Notes: generated from the sequence alone by a model not told the origin. A stretch of 64,000 bases of DNA from Halalkalibaculum roseum (GCF_011059145.1 NZ_JAALLT010000002.1:682001-746000), one strand, 5' to 3'; shown: positions 36,013 through 45,270, counted from the first letter of the stretch. Made by a program: numbers and translations.

Positions 36013-36518
36013 CTATTCAATAGAAGAAATAACTCTCTCTATTTGATTAATATGACGCCTGCTGTGGTAAATATTAAAGTAAATCCATTCAACGCGGGTT
36101 AAATATCCAAAAAGCGGGTGTTCAAAACCGGTAACATTTCTTCTAAATCCACAATCTCTATTAATCCGGTTAATTTCTGTCGTATATCCTGAATCTTGCC
36201 AAGAGCTTTCGACTTATCTTTAGGTTTCTCATCAGGAATAATAGGTCCATAAGCAGTCATTGCGGTATCAAAATTGAGAAGTCTTTCCTGTATCTTTTCA
36301 ATTTTCTGTTTTGGATTCCTTCCTGACTTTTCCACCGGACCCGAAAAAAGTTTTAATGTACCGTATTCAACTTTGATCAAATGTTCCACTGTCATACCTA
36401 CCGTCCATCCACCTTCCTCTGGCTTCTTATTGAATTTCTCCTGGGATACCGATGATAATATGTTCATTAAACTCTTCGTTGATTCAGCAAAATCATCTTT
36501 TACGCGCTCTTTATTCAT
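36013..36518 (-). pseudogene. DinB-like protein, split by a one-base frameshift
   Basis: The first frame (36518 to 36099) gives 139 residues of a DinB/DUF1569-type four-helix protein, including GGWTVGMTVEHLIKVEYG with the first metal His. It then runs into a stop after LPVLNTRFLDI. Reading the other frame from 36123 to the TAG at 36013 gives EHPLFGYLTRVEWIY followed by HSRRHINQIERV, the expected C-terminal helix with the His/His/Gln metal motif. Adding one T in the TTTT run at 36124-36127 joins both into a 168-residue protein. Either the gene carries a real deletion or the run was misread in sequencing. Members of this family are putative metal-dependent transferases or hydrolases. It is divergent from the following lipoprotein gene. 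Confidence 0.85.
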
Positions 36519-36614
36519 TTCACAAAGATTTGTATGATGTTTTATTCTATTATAGGCAATCAGTACTGTGGATGGACGAATGTAGTATTCAAGATATAAT
36601 TATCAGTTTTTCCT

Positions 36615-37025
36615 ATGTTTTCAAAAGCTTGGATCTATTTATTTTCGGTATTCCTAGTATTATTTATTACAAGTTGCAAGGACAGTCCTGTAAACCCTCC
36701 TTTGTGTACAGCTGAGTTTGTAATGATAGATTTAAAAATAACAGATGCAAGCAGACAGCCCGTTAATAATGCTACTGTCCATGTGATTCATGCGAATAGC
36801 GGAGATACTTTACAAGTCTGTGAAAATTATGAGTGTTTAGAGGGTGATATGGGCAACTATACCATCTTTCATGATGGCCTTATGGAGAAGGTAAGTTTTG
36901 AAGGTGAACCCTTTACCGTTAACGGAATTACAGAACAGGATTCATTCCGTGAAGACTTTGTATTTGCCCAGAACAAGTGCCATGTGTACAAGAAGAGCGG
37001 ACCAGAAATTATTATGGTAGACTAG
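36615..37025 (+). CDS. hypothetical lipoprotein with carboxypeptidase-regulatory-like fold
   Basis: A 136-residue protein with the lipobox LFITSC (Cys21) and a beta-rich body. VMIDLKITDASRQPVNNATVHVI resembles the start of carboxypeptidase regulatory-like or invasin-type Ig repeats ('v.D..g.Pv.gA.V.v'). Five further Cys (in PLCTAEF, QVCENYECLEG, QNKCHVY) could form disulfides. No specific function can be given. It converges on pta with only two bases between the stop codons, so the transcripts probably overlap. Confidence 0.75.
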   Translation: MFSKAWIYLFSVFLVLFITSCKDSPVNPPLCTAEFVMIDLKITDASRQPVNNATVHVIHANSGDTLQVCENYECLEGDMGNYTIFHDGLMEKVSFEGEPFTVNGITEQDSFREDFVFAQNKCHVYKKSGPEIIMVD

Positions 37026-37027
37026 TT

Positions 37028-38011
37028 TTACCCGACACTCTTTAAAATTGCTACACAAGCGGCATTAACAATATCCTTCCAATCACAGCCTCGAGAGAGA
37101 TCCATCACAGGCTTATTGAGCCCCTGCAGAATAGGACCAGTTGCTTCTGCTCCTGCAAGTCTCTCCGTAATTTTATATGCGATATTTCCTGCATCAAGAT
37201 TGGGGAAAATAAATACATTGGCTTTTCCGGCAACCTTGGAATCGGGCGCTTTTCTTTGAGCTACATCAGGTACAAATGCTGCATCAAATTGCAGCTCTCC
37301 ATCGATGACTAGATCCGGATTTTTCTTTTTAACCTTACTTAGTGCCCTGGTGACCAATTCAATACTTTCGTGACTGGCACTGCCTTTGGTTGAAAATGAA
37401 AGCATGGCAACAATTGGCTCTGCACCGGTCAACAATGTATGTGTTCGGGCCGAATCAATGGCAATATCAGCTAACTGGTCACTGTCAGGATAAGGCACCA
37501 CACCGCAATCACCATAGGTGATCGTTTTTCCATCCTTCAAATTCATTAAAAATATGCTGGACACGATGGAAGAATGAGGGGCTAAACCAATGCATTTTAA
37601 TGCTGACCGAATCACATCACCTGTTGTAGCAACAGATCCTGCAACACATCCATCCGCAAGACCAGCAGCTACCAGAGAGGCCGCAATGTAGAGAGGCGAT
37701 TCTAAAGCCGTTTCAGCATCTGTCTCAGTTACATTTTTTGTTTTATTTCGTTCAACATATGCCGATACCAGCTGGGCTTTTTCAGGAAGAGAGGCCGGAT
37801 CAATAAATTCAATAGCTTCAGCTAAATGAATGCCCAAATTCTTGGCATTCGATATTATAGTTTCCTCTTGACCAATAAGAATTACAGAACAGATTTCTTT
37901 TTGACTTAGAAACTCCGCTGCCTTTAAAACCCGGCGGTCTTCAGGCTCGGGAAATACAATTCTTGCACTGTTTTTTCCTACTCTTTTAGTAACCTCTTTT
38001 ATCAGATCCAT
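37028..38011 (-). CDS. pta: phosphate acetyltransferase
   Basis: Interconverts acetyl-CoA and acetyl phosphate. A short form of 327 aa holding only the PTA/PTB catalytic domain: RIVFPEPEDRRVLKAAEFL, LADGCVAGSVATTGDVIRSALKCIG, FSTKGSASHESIELV, DGELQFDAAFVPDVAQRKAPDSKVAGKANVFIFPNLDAGNIAYKI. The ATG before DLIKEVTKRVG is chosen because it overlaps the transporter stop (TAATG); a start 16 codons upstream would lie inside that gene. It is the last gene of the greA unit. No ackA is nearby. Confidence 0.94.
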   Translation of the reverse strand: MDLIKEVTKRVGKNSARIVFPEPEDRRVLKAAEFLSQKEICSVILIGQEETIISNAKNLGIHLAEAIEFIDPASLPEKAQLVSAYVERNKTKNVTETDAETALESPLYIAASLVAAGLADGCVAGSVATTGDVIRSALKCIGLAPHSSIVSSIFLMNLKDGKTITYGDCGVVPYPDSDQLADIAIDSARTHTLLTGAEPIVAMLSFSTKGSASHESIELVTRALSKVKKKNPDLVIDGELQFDAAFVPDVAQRKAPDSKVAGKANVFIFPNLDAGNIAYKITERLAGAEATGPILQGLNKPVMDLSRGCDWKDIVNAACVAILKSVG

Positions 38012-38865
38012 TATAGTAATATTAAAATTGCAACGAGTGCTATAGATAGTCCTATCCATTGCATAGTGCTTACAGAATCATTCCATCGCAATAATCCCAA
38101 TGCCGTTCCACCTGCTACACTCAACATATTTACCATTGGATAAGCAATTGATCCTGAGATGTCAGCAAGAGCATAAATTAAAAAAATCGAGGAATATAAA
38201 TTAGGAAGCCCTATCAGCGTACCAAGCTTAAACTCTTCACGAGTGAATAGCTGTCCCTTTCTATAAATGCTGGAGATAAAGCCTATAAAAAAAGCCCCCA
38301 GAAAGACCAACCCCATAAATATCAATTCATTTAATTCAGTACTGAATTCCTCTTCATAGACCTTAAGTGAGGCGTCCGCAAATCCTGATAATGCAAATAC
38401 AATCAGTAGTAACCATCCTGCATTAATAGTTCCTACCTTGACTTCGGTTTTTTTGGGTTTAAGCAAAATCAGAGAAGCAAAAACCAATATTACGCCGATA
38501 GTTTTTAAAAATGTCAGGTATTCACTATAAAGAATTACAGATAGTAAAACTGGTACCAAAAGTGATAGTCTCATTGCCGTTATCGTGACCCCCACACCAT
38601 TGGTATGTACTGACTTGCTGTAGGCAATAAAGTTGGCAATAAAAAAGATGCCTACCACAAGGCAAAATCCAAAAAAGAGTAGATCGGTATTAAGAAAACC
38701 GAAGCCTGCTTTCAATGTACCCCAGACTAATGCAAATAATGCAGCCACCAAATAATTTGCAGTAAGCGTATTTAGAGTTCGTAGCTGCTTTACTTCGGTA
38801 ACCTTTAGAAAATGAGCTATTAAAAGAGAACAAAAAGCACTTAAAAATATAAAAAGATAGGCCAT
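38011..38865 (-). CDS. EamA/DMT-family transporter
   Basis: A 284-residue inner-membrane protein with about ten hydrophobic helices in two EamA-like halves (second half from about residue 150). AIISYSKSVHTNGVGVTITAMRLSLLVPVL-like and YSSIFLIYALADISGSIAYPMVNMLSVAGGTALGLLRW segments are typical of drug/metabolite transporters. The cargo is unknown. Its start overlaps the pseudocaspase stop and its stop overlaps the pta start, both as TAATG, so it is tightly coupled to both neighbours. Confidence 0.9.
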   Translation of the reverse strand: MAYLFIFLSAFCSLLIAHFLKVTEVKQLRTLNTLTANYLVAALFALVWGTLKAGFGFLNTDLLFFGFCLVVGIFFIANFIAYSKSVHTNGVGVTITAMRLSLLVPVLLSVILYSEYLTFLKTIGVILVFASLILLKPKKTEVKVGTINAGWLLLIVFALSGFADASLKVYEEEFSTELNELIFMGLVFLGAFFIGFISSIYRKGQLFTREEFKLGTLIGLPNLYSSIFLIYALADISGSIAYPMVNMLSVAGGTALGLLRWNDSVSTMQWIGLSIALVAILILL

Positions 38866-40628
38866 TACCTTTCAGGAATCAGCTCTTGTGATGTATTGCC
38901 GTACATTTGAGGATCCTGTGAACGGTCATGCAACCTCCGTGAAGTGTAGGGAATATTTCTCTGAAGGAATTGAAAAATGGATCCCATCTCTGTTCTTCTT
39001 TCCTGTAAGGCCCTCGCAAAGAAATAGGGGAAAATATGATGTTTCTTATCCTCTCCTGCATCAGAAACATACAGTTCTGATTGTTGGTTAATTTGAGAGC
39101 CAAAAATTACAGTGGCATTTGAATTCATTCCGGTTATTGCTTGAGAAATGCCACGCAAAGGCTGCTTAAGATCAATCTCACTCTCGGAAATTTGTGAGTC
39201 CTCATTTAATGCTCGGAATTCTATGTCGGCCAGAAGTATTAATTTATCGTTTGTCAATGTCGATATGCCGTTAAATATTCGGCCCATATTAATTTTATCT
39301 GACTCACTGCCTGTAGTTTTAAAGCCTAAGTCAAACTCATCATTCTGCTTCTCAACCGTTCCATAACCGTTCAAATACACATAAACATCGGTGCTGTCTC
39401 CGGTACTGGATTTTATCTCTGATAGGATATTTTCAACGCTTTGCCAATCGGTGATATCCTTGAGTTCATAGATATTTGAAGGAATCAGCCCAATTGCATT
39501 TTCCAAATAGGTTTTAATCAGACGCGCGTCCCTATGGGCATGCGATCTTTTTTCAAATGGTGCACTATAGTTTTCATTGCTGATCACTAATGCCCTGGAA
39601 TTGGGGTTCACGCCGGATAGTATTGGAATATTGCTCTCTACGTCAACATTCCCAAAAGGTACTATAGGTACGGCGACCACTTCACTTTCTCTAGAAAAAT
39701 CAGAGTTACGCCAAATTAACTCCGCATCTTCCCTGGCTATATAATTCTCGGAAATACCATATAGTATTCTATACCAATCCGGCTCAACATTCTCCAATAT
39801 CTGCAGCTGACTGCCCTGAATAAGTTCCGCAAGAATGTTACCGGGGTCTTGGTCCGGTTTACTACGAAGTTCAGCCACAGGTGAAGTAATTCTTGCAAAA
39901 GGCTGAAGTATCTGGTTTAAAGGGTATTTAAATGTATAAACGGAATCGGCATAGGTGACGTCAACCCTGACCTCTTTCGTATCTATACCTTGAAGTTCAA
40001 GGGAACTTAGCAGGCTGCCTAAATTTACAGAAAGCTCGCCGTTTCGGAATTCCTGATTTTCATTTTGTACTAATATTTCTTCGCCATATCTAATATCGAT
40101 TAATGCCGAATCTTCTTCAGTGCTTTCTACCTGCAGAGTGTCTTGTTCAATGAATGATCCGGTTTTTCTCAAGAAACGTTCTTCACCTGTCTCTCGTGGA
40201 TTACCGGCAGGATTCAGATTCATTATTGTAGCCCCGGCAATGATTACGGCAGCTGAATTCAATGAAAGTGAGGCAGCTGAAGACTGTCCCCCATTAATTG
40301 CGTTTGAATTAGCTGCGTAGGCTGCAAGACAGGCACCTATCAGACCAAGTGCAACAAAGCCCGGCTTAAGTTTATAGTCTTGGATGGAACGTTGCACCAA
40401 TACCTTTTCCGCAAATTCGTATTTGGTATTGGAGAGCATTTGTAATTTAAGATTGGGACTTTCGGGAGTCACCGGAGAACTCACTTCCAGGATTTCCTCT
40501 GTACTAATTACACTGTAATCATCGCGGTCAACAGCCGATTTATCTTTTACTGTCCATCTAGCACCGGTACAGGCCAATCCCGAAAATGCTATAAGCGAGA
40601 TGAGTAAAATATTGAATGACCTTTTCAA
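38865..40628 (-). CDS. caspase-like (C14) lipoprotein with SH3b domain and lost catalytic residues
   Basis: A 587-residue predicted lipoprotein (lipobox FSGLAC, Cys20). Two short hydrophobic stretches (91-106 and 122-137) are followed by a strand-rich region. An SH3b domain lies at about 243-307 (ARITSPVAELRSKPDQDPG, ILENVEPDWYRILY), and a caspase-like domain at about 345-545 (RALVISNENYSAPFEK, HAHRDARLIKTYLENAIG, VYVYLNGYG, LILLADIEFRA). In active relatives GHG carries the catalytic His and DAC the catalytic Cys. Here they read GYG (Tyr422) and DIE (Glu470), so peptidase activity is very unlikely. It lies 12 bases after an Omp85-like barrel gene and overlaps the transporter gene. A structural or sensing role in the outer membrane is inferred. 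Confidence 0.8.
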   Translation of the reverse strand: MKRSFNILLISLIAFSGLACTGARWTVKDKSAVDRDDYSVISTEEILEVSSPVTPESPNLKLQMLSNTKYEFAEKVLVQRSIQDYKLKPGFVALGLIGACLAAYAANSNAINGGQSSAASLSLNSAAVIIAGATIMNLNPAGNPRETGEERFLRKTGSFIEQDTLQVESTEEDSALIDIRYGEEILVQNENQEFRNGELSVNLGSLLSSLELQGIDTKEVRVDVTYADSVYTFKYPLNQILQPFARITSPVAELRSKPDQDPGNILAELIQGSQLQILENVEPDWYRILYGISENYIAREDAELIWRNSDFSRESEVVAVPIVPFGNVDVESNIPILSGVNPNSRALVISNENYSAPFEKRSHAHRDARLIKTYLENAIGLIPSNIYELKDITDWQSVENILSEIKSSTGDSTDVYVYLNGYGTVEKQNDEFDLGFKTTGSESDKINMGRIFNGISTLTNDKLILLADIEFRALNEDSQISESEIDLKQPLRGISQAITGMNSNATVIFGSQINQQSELYVSDAGEDKKHHIFPYFFARALQERRTEMGSIFQFLQRNIPYTSRRLHDRSQDPQMYGNTSQELIPER

Positions 40629-40640
40629 ACGCTTGTTCCT

Positions 40641-41885
40641 TTAAAGTGAAAATACAGCTCCGATACCAATTATATTCCTGAATTTAATATGATTTTCGTC
40701 ACCTGGATTGGACAGCCAAAGCGGCAAATCATATCTAATTCGAATTCCTCTTGATTTACCAAGATAATCCGGAATATTAAGGGAAAACATAAAGCCAAGA
40801 CCTGCATCTGATAATATACGATCTTCTTCAAAATCAGTAAGCCCGAGTGAAGTACCTGAATCAAAAAACAGGTAGGAACGTAATTTTAATACACTGCCGA
40901 CAACGGGTATATTTCCAATAGCTTTGTCCAATGGATTAGGATAATCAAGTTCAAGATTAATCGCACCCATTGATGTATATATCGGGGCACTGCCCTGATT
41001 TAATGCTTCAAAATCCTGGTTCAGGTAACCTCTTAGGTTGGCTCCACCTGAAACCTGAAACACCCCCTCTTCCATCCAGTTTGTTGGGATGGTTCCCTTG
41101 GCTCTTGTCAGTCCATTATCCATCCACCCTATTGCAGGCTTAAAACTGTGTGAAAAGAGATACTGGTTAGCAGTTTTGTTAGAGGAAATTCCAGCAAATA
41201 AGCGGGACCGAATCGAGAATCCCTTACCGATATCTACCAACTGTTGAAATTGGAATCTGCTTCTGATAAATGAGGCCTCAGAGCCAAAAGTGTTGATCGA
41301 ATTGGACAAATCCGCCACATATCTACCGAGTTTATTTTGATCCTGCACACTGAATTGAATACCCACCATATAGAGCCAATCATTTTGCCACAGCTGAGGA
41401 TACAAAAGGTATTCGCTCTCAAATCGATCTTCGGCACTGAAAGAAACCGAAAGCTCTTTAAAATTTTGTTCGTTAAAACCTGTCTGCCAACGCTTATTAA
41501 ATGAAAGCCCATGTCGGTGATAACCGGTTCTTATGGAACTGAAGAGCTGGATATTACCTTCACTGCCAAAGTCAGAAATAGAAGCGATAGGCTCGGTGAA
41601 TGATACAAAATACGATACGGGAGTTTCCGGGAACCATGTTGCAAGCCATAAACCCAAATCCAACCTATGTGGACCGTCATCAAATGAGCCCGGTACCTGT
41701 CCTTTAACTCTAAACCCAACACGAATACCATCAACGTCATTATACCACAAATCAGGCGCCGGTAATAATTCATAACTTTTCCCTGATTCCTGACCTGCAA
41801 CTTCTTGGGGCATGATGGTACAAATTGCCACGATCAGCAGGGAAATCCAGCCTATAGAAAAGTTTTTCAAATTGAAATTATCCAA
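40641..41885 (-). CDS. POTRA-less Omp85-like outer-membrane barrel
   Basis: A 414-residue protein with a signal peptide (cleavage near residue 31, QEVAGQ) followed almost at once by alternating beta strands to a C-terminal IIGIGAVFSL. The turn GGANLRGY (280-287) matches the conserved L6 loop motif (V/L)RG(F/Y) of Omp85/BamA barrels, and FFDSGTSLGL and RIRYDLPLW are typical late strands. No POTRA domains precede it. It overlaps the Nudix gene by 19 bases and is followed after 12 bases by the caspase-like lipoprotein, suggesting that the two work together in the outer membrane. Confidence 0.8.
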   Translation of the reverse strand: MDNFNLKNFSIGWISLLIVAICTIMPQEVAGQESGKSYELLPAPDLWYNDVDGIRVGFRVKGQVPGSFDDGPHRLDLGLWLATWFPETPVSYFVSFTEPIASISDFGSEGNIQLFSSIRTGYHRHGLSFNKRWQTGFNEQNFKELSVSFSAEDRFESEYLLYPQLWQNDWLYMVGIQFSVQDQNKLGRYVADLSNSINTFGSEASFIRSRFQFQQLVDIGKGFSIRSRLFAGISSNKTANQYLFSHSFKPAIGWMDNGLTRAKGTIPTNWMEEGVFQVSGGANLRGYLNQDFEALNQGSAPIYTSMGAINLELDYPNPLDKAIGNIPVVGSVLKLRSYLFFDSGTSLGLTDFEEDRILSDAGLGFMFSLNIPDYLGKSRGIRIRYDLPLWLSNPGDENHIKFRNIIGIGAVFSL

Positions 41886-42313
41886 TCTTCTAAAATTTTT
41901 TGATTACTTATTATTTCGTGAGCCAGCTTTAAAAGTCTTTTCTGCTCAGGCCAGGGTAAATAATCATCGACATCCCAACTATCTATCCACTTGTACTCGG
42001 AATGTTCCTCATTGAGTTTGATCTCTGATTCCGGTTGAAGTTCCGCGGCAAAAGCTGGGATCAACTCAATCTCATTATTTCGATGATTGTAGAAATGATT
42101 AATTGAGGGAATTACCCAGTAAAGTAAAGGTGAGAGTGTTGTTTCTTCCTTTAGTTCTCTCAATCCTGCTTCCCACGCCTGCTCATTATCTTCTATTTTG
42201 CCGCCAATCATCCTCCACTGCCCTGCATAAATCTTATGAGAAGATCTTTTTAGAATCAGAAATTCAACTTCAGAGGCTTGCATTCGATATGGATATACAT
42301 CTACAAGCCTCAT
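41867..42313 (-). CDS. Nudix hydrolase
   Basis: A 148-residue Nudix-fold protein. The Nudix box runs GGKIEDNEQAWEAGLRELKEE followed by TTL, fitting Gx5Ex7REUxEExGU except that the last Gly is Thr. It hydrolyses a nucleoside diphosphate linked to some moiety. It lies right after two UDP-sugar enzymes (8 bases from uxs), so a nucleotide-sugar or housecleaning role is possible but not shown. Its end overlaps the start of the barrel gene by 19 bases. Confidence 0.92.
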   Translation of the reverse strand: MRLVDVYPYRMQASEVEFLILKRSSHKIYAGQWRMIGGKIEDNEQAWEAGLRELKEETTLSPLLYWVIPSINHFYNHRNNEIELIPAFAAELQPESEIKLNEEHSEYKWIDSWDVDDYLPWPEQKRLLKLAHEIISNQKILEDWIISI

Positions 42314-42321
42314 TGGTGGAT

Positions 42322-43272
42322 CTAATCGGATTGAGAAACTTGTTGTTTAAAATAGTCCAGAGTCTTCTTTAATCCTTCTTTCCGGTCATATTTAGGTTCC
42401 CAATCAAGTACTTTTTTAGCCCTGGAAATGTCAGGTTGACGAACCTGCGGATCATCTTTGGGCAGATCCTCAAAAATGATTCCGCTTTTACTTCCCGTAA
42501 GCTCAATGATCTCCTTAGCGAACTCCAGTATTGTAACTTCCTGGGGGTTACCGATATTAACCGGTTCCACAAAGTCGGATTGAGATAATCTGAATATTCC
42601 CTCCACGAGATCATCAACATAGGTAAAAGAACGGGTTTGTGAACCGTCACCATAAACGGTGAGGTCTTTACCCTGGAGCGCTTGAGTCATGAAGGTTGGC
42701 AGCGCGCGACCATCTTCTAGTCGCATCCGGGTACCATAGGTATTAAAAATACGTACAATCCGGGTTTCGATGCCATGATAGCGATGATATGCCATTGCCA
42801 TAGCTTCGGCAAACCTTTTGGCTTCATCGTAAACACCGCGGAAACCTATAGGATTTACATTACCCCAGTAGTCTTCTTTCTGGGGGTGCGTAAGCGGATC
42901 GCCATATACTTCACTGGTAGAGGCAAGAAGGAAACGGGCATTTTTGGCTTTAGCCAGTCCGAGAGCTTTATGTGTTCCAAGAGATCCCACCTTCAAAGTC
43001 TGTATGGGCATTTCCAGGTAGTCAATTGGCGAAGCAGGCGAGGCAAAATGCAGAATCAGATCGAGATCACCATTAACATGTATAAAATTGGTCACATCAT
43101 GTTTGATGAAAGAGAAATCCTCAATTCCAAACAGATGCTCAATATTCCTGGCTGAACCGGTAATCAGATTATCCATGCATATAACTTCGTACCCTTCATT
43201 CAGGTAACGATCGCATAAGTGTGAGCCTAAAAATCCGGCACCGCCGGTTATTAATACTCTTTTCTTAGACAT
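42322..43272 (-). CDS. uxs: UDP-glucuronate decarboxylase (UDP-xylose synthase) type SDR
   Basis: An extended SDR of 316 aa that converts UDP-glucuronate to UDP-xylose. The NAD motif [15 protein letters not shown] is at the N-terminus. [36 protein letters not shown] is nearly the UXS signature, with catalytic YxxxK as YDEAK, and [26 protein letters not shown] follows. Its start overlaps the ugd stop by 8 bases. The two together make UDP-glucuronate and then UDP-xylose for surface glycans. Confidence 0.93.
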   Translation of the reverse strand: MSKKRVLITGGAGFLGSHLCDRYLNEGYEVICMDNLITGSARNIEHLFGIEDFSFIKHDVTNFIHVNGDLDLILHFASPASPIDYLEMPIQTLKVGSLGTHKALGLAKAKNARFLLASTSEVYGDPLTHPQKEDYWGNVNPIGFRGVYDEAKRFAEAMAMAYHRYHGIETRIVRIFNTYGTRMRLEDGRALPTFMTQALQGKDLTVYGDGSQTRSFTYVDDLVEGIFRLSQSDFVEPVNIGNPQEVTILEFAKEIIELTGSKSGIIFEDLPKDDPQVRQPDISRAKKVLDWEPKYDRKEGLKKTLDYFKQQVSQSD

Positions 43273-44593
43273 TTATACTTGGGCGCCCCACGCTAATGTA
43301 TGTTATATTTGATTTTTTAGCCCGGTTTAAATCATAGAGATTTCTTCCGTCAAATATCACAGCTTTTTTCATATGATCCTGGAAACGGTCGATCGTCGGT
43401 CTTCTGAATTCGTTCCATTCCGTACAAATAACCAAGGCATCGACATCAACAAGTGCATCTTGCTGGTTTAATACAAAGGTTGTGTTGTCGAGTACTTCCT
43501 TTGTCGTGGCCTTTTTAAAAGTCTCAATAGCTTCCGGATCGTAGGCAATCAATTTAGCTCCACGTTCAACAAGCTCCTCGGCAATGTATAAAGCGGGGGC
43601 TTCCCTGATGTCGTCGGTTTCAGGTTTAAATGACAAACCCCAGATCCCGAATGTTTTGCCGCTGAAGTCAGAAGTGCCGTAATAGTCTTCCATCTTCTTA
43701 ACGATAGACACTTTCTGTTTTTCATTTACTTTCATTACCGAATCCAGAATTTTGAAATCATAGCCATTCTGTCCGGCTGTGTAATGTATGGCCTGTACAT
43801 CTTTGGGGAAACAGCTTCCGCCATAACCGATACCCGCAAATAAAAATCGTTTTCCAATTCGGGAATCGGTTCCTATTCCCCTCCTGATGTTATCCACATT
43901 AGCTCCAACCTTTTCACAGATATTAGCTATTTCATTCATAAACGTGATCTTCGTTGCTAGCATGGCATTGGCTGCATACTTGGTGAGCTCTGAACTTCGC
44001 TCATCCATGACAATAATCGGATTACCGCTTCTAACGAATGGTTCATACAGCGTTGTCATCAGTTCCGCAGCACGTTCACTGGAAGTACCGATTACAACTC
44101 GCTCGGGCTTCATAAAGTCTTCTACAGCAGCACCTTCACGCAGAAACTCAGGATTGGAAACAACATCAAATTCGGCATCGGTATTTTCTGCCACAGCCTC
44201 ACGAACCCTATCAGCAGTTCCAACAGGAACCGTGCTTTTATTGACGATTACCTTGTAGTCGGTAATCATTTTGCCAAGCTGTCCGGCTACCTTAAGAACA
44301 GCTGACAAGTCCGCCTGGCCATCGGCTCCCGGAGGAGTAGGCAAACACAAAAAGATAATTTCTGCATCTTTAACTGCCTCTTCCAGGTCGGTTGTGAATC
44401 GCAACCGTCCTTCACGGATAGAGCGATCGAAAATAGTCTTCAGGCCCGGCTCATAAATCGGAATTTCTCCATCCCTTAGTTGCTTTACTTTGTTTTCATC
44501 TATATCCACGCAGGTGATGTCGTTTCCAGAGTCTGCAAAGCAGGTTCCGGAAACAAGTCCTACATATCCTGTTCCTACAACAGCAATATTCAT
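43265..44593 (-). CDS. ugd: UDP-glucose 6-dehydrogenase
   Basis: Oxidises UDP-glucose to UDP-glucuronate with two NAD+. The 442-aa protein has the N-terminal Rossmann motif [19 protein letters not shown], the middle [14 protein letters not shown] and [14 protein letters not shown], and the catalytic cysteine in [16 protein letters not shown]. The C-terminal UDP-binding part carries [16 protein letters not shown]. The start overlaps the greA stop (TAATG), and the product feeds uxs downstream. Confidence 0.96.
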   Translation of the reverse strand: MNIAVVGTGYVGLVSGTCFADSGNDITCVDIDENKVKQLRDGEIPIYEPGLKTIFDRSIREGRLRFTTDLEEAVKDAEIIFLCLPTPPGADGQADLSAVLKVAGQLGKMITDYKVIVNKSTVPVGTADRVREAVAENTDAEFDVVSNPEFLREGAAVEDFMKPERVVIGTSSERAAELMTTLYEPFVRSGNPIIVMDERSSELTKYAANAMLATKITFMNEIANICEKVGANVDNIRRGIGTDSRIGKRFLFAGIGYGGSCFPKDVQAIHYTAGQNGYDFKILDSVMKVNEKQKVSIVKKMEDYYGTSDFSGKTFGIWGLSFKPETDDIREAPALYIAEELVERGAKLIAYDPEAIETFKKATTKEVLDNTTFVLNQQDALVDVDALVICTEWNEFRRPTIDRFQDHMKKAVIFDGRNLYDLNRAKKSNITYISVGRPSINV

Positions 44594-45063
44594 TATCGCT
44601 CAATATTTTTGATTTCAAGTTTTAATTTTCCAGCCGGGACTTCGACCTCTACAATCTCTCCTACTTCACTGCCCAATATTGCTTTGCCAATCGGTGATTC
44701 TACAGAAATTTTATTCTTATTAAAATTTGCCTCGTCTTTAGAAACCAGCGTATACTTGACCTCCTTATCCGCTTTGTGATTGTAAATCGTAACGGTAGAG
44801 AGCAAATAAGCCTTATCAATATTGATATCATCCTCATCAAGGATGCGGGCATTAGCTAAAGCATTTTCAAGTTCAGCAATACGTTTCTCAAGCATGCCTT
44901 GGGCCTCTTTGGCAGCATCATATTCGGCATTTTCACTTAGATCGCCTTTAGCCCGTGCTTCGGCAATCTCTTCTGCGATCTCCTTTCGACCTCTTGTCTT
45001 TAAATCCCTTAGCTCTTTATCGAGCTTTTCATAACCTTCTCGTGATAGATAATTCTTTTCCAC
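44593..45063 (-). CDS. greA: transcript cleavage factor GreA
   Basis: Rescues backtracked RNA polymerase, 156 aa. The N-terminal coiled coil (residues 4-75, LSREGYEKLDKELRDLKTRGRKEIAEEIAEARAKGDLSENAEYDAAKEAQ-type sequence) carries the acidic tip with DLSENAEYDAAKE. The C-terminal FKBP-like domain has SPIGKAILGSEVGEIVEVEVPAGKLKLEI. It is the first gene of a compact eight-gene unit. Its 5' leader contains a factor-independent terminator 45 bases before the start, a layout reminiscent of E. coli greA. Confidence 0.97.
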   Translation of the reverse strand: MEKNYLSREGYEKLDKELRDLKTRGRKEIAEEIAEARAKGDLSENAEYDAAKEAQGMLEKRIAELENALANARILDEDDINIDKAYLLSTVTIYNHKADKEVKYTLVSKDEANFNKNKISVESPIGKAILGSEVGEIVEVEVPAGKLKLEIKNIER

Positions 45064-45098
45064 AGCTTCATTGATTTAATTCAAAATCACTCTTTCAC

Positions 45099-45127
45099 TA
45101 AATAAAAATGTCAGCACTTGGCTGACA
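45099..45127 (-). terminator. intrinsic terminator/attenuator in the greA leader
   Basis: Read on the minus strand, TGTCAGC (45127-45121), loop CAAGT, then GCTGACA (45115-45109) is followed directly by TTTTTATTTA. That is a 7-bp GC-containing stem with a proper T-run. It lies 45 bases upstream of the greA ATG. No minus-strand gene exists upstream for it to terminate, because the next gene runs the other way. The plus-strand reading has no T-run. Confidence 0.75.
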
Positions 45128-45248
45128 GATATACATTTCTATAAAGCGTCCTAAAATACTATGGTTTTAACTCTTTTACCAACTCTAAATTTACTATTGC
45201 TTGTATTATTAAAACCTAAAAATGGAAAGTTATTCAATATTTACATAG

Positions 45249-45256
45249 TAGGTTTG
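45249..45256 (+). promoter_or_regulatory. candidate -7 promoter element of the SpoU gene
   Basis: TAGGTTTG matches TAnnTTTG and is identical to the element before the NSS transporter gene. Its position would start the RNA only about 8 bases before the first ATG (45271), which bears on the choice of start codon. Confidence 0.35.
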
Positions 45257-45270
45257 GAATGGCGTAAACT

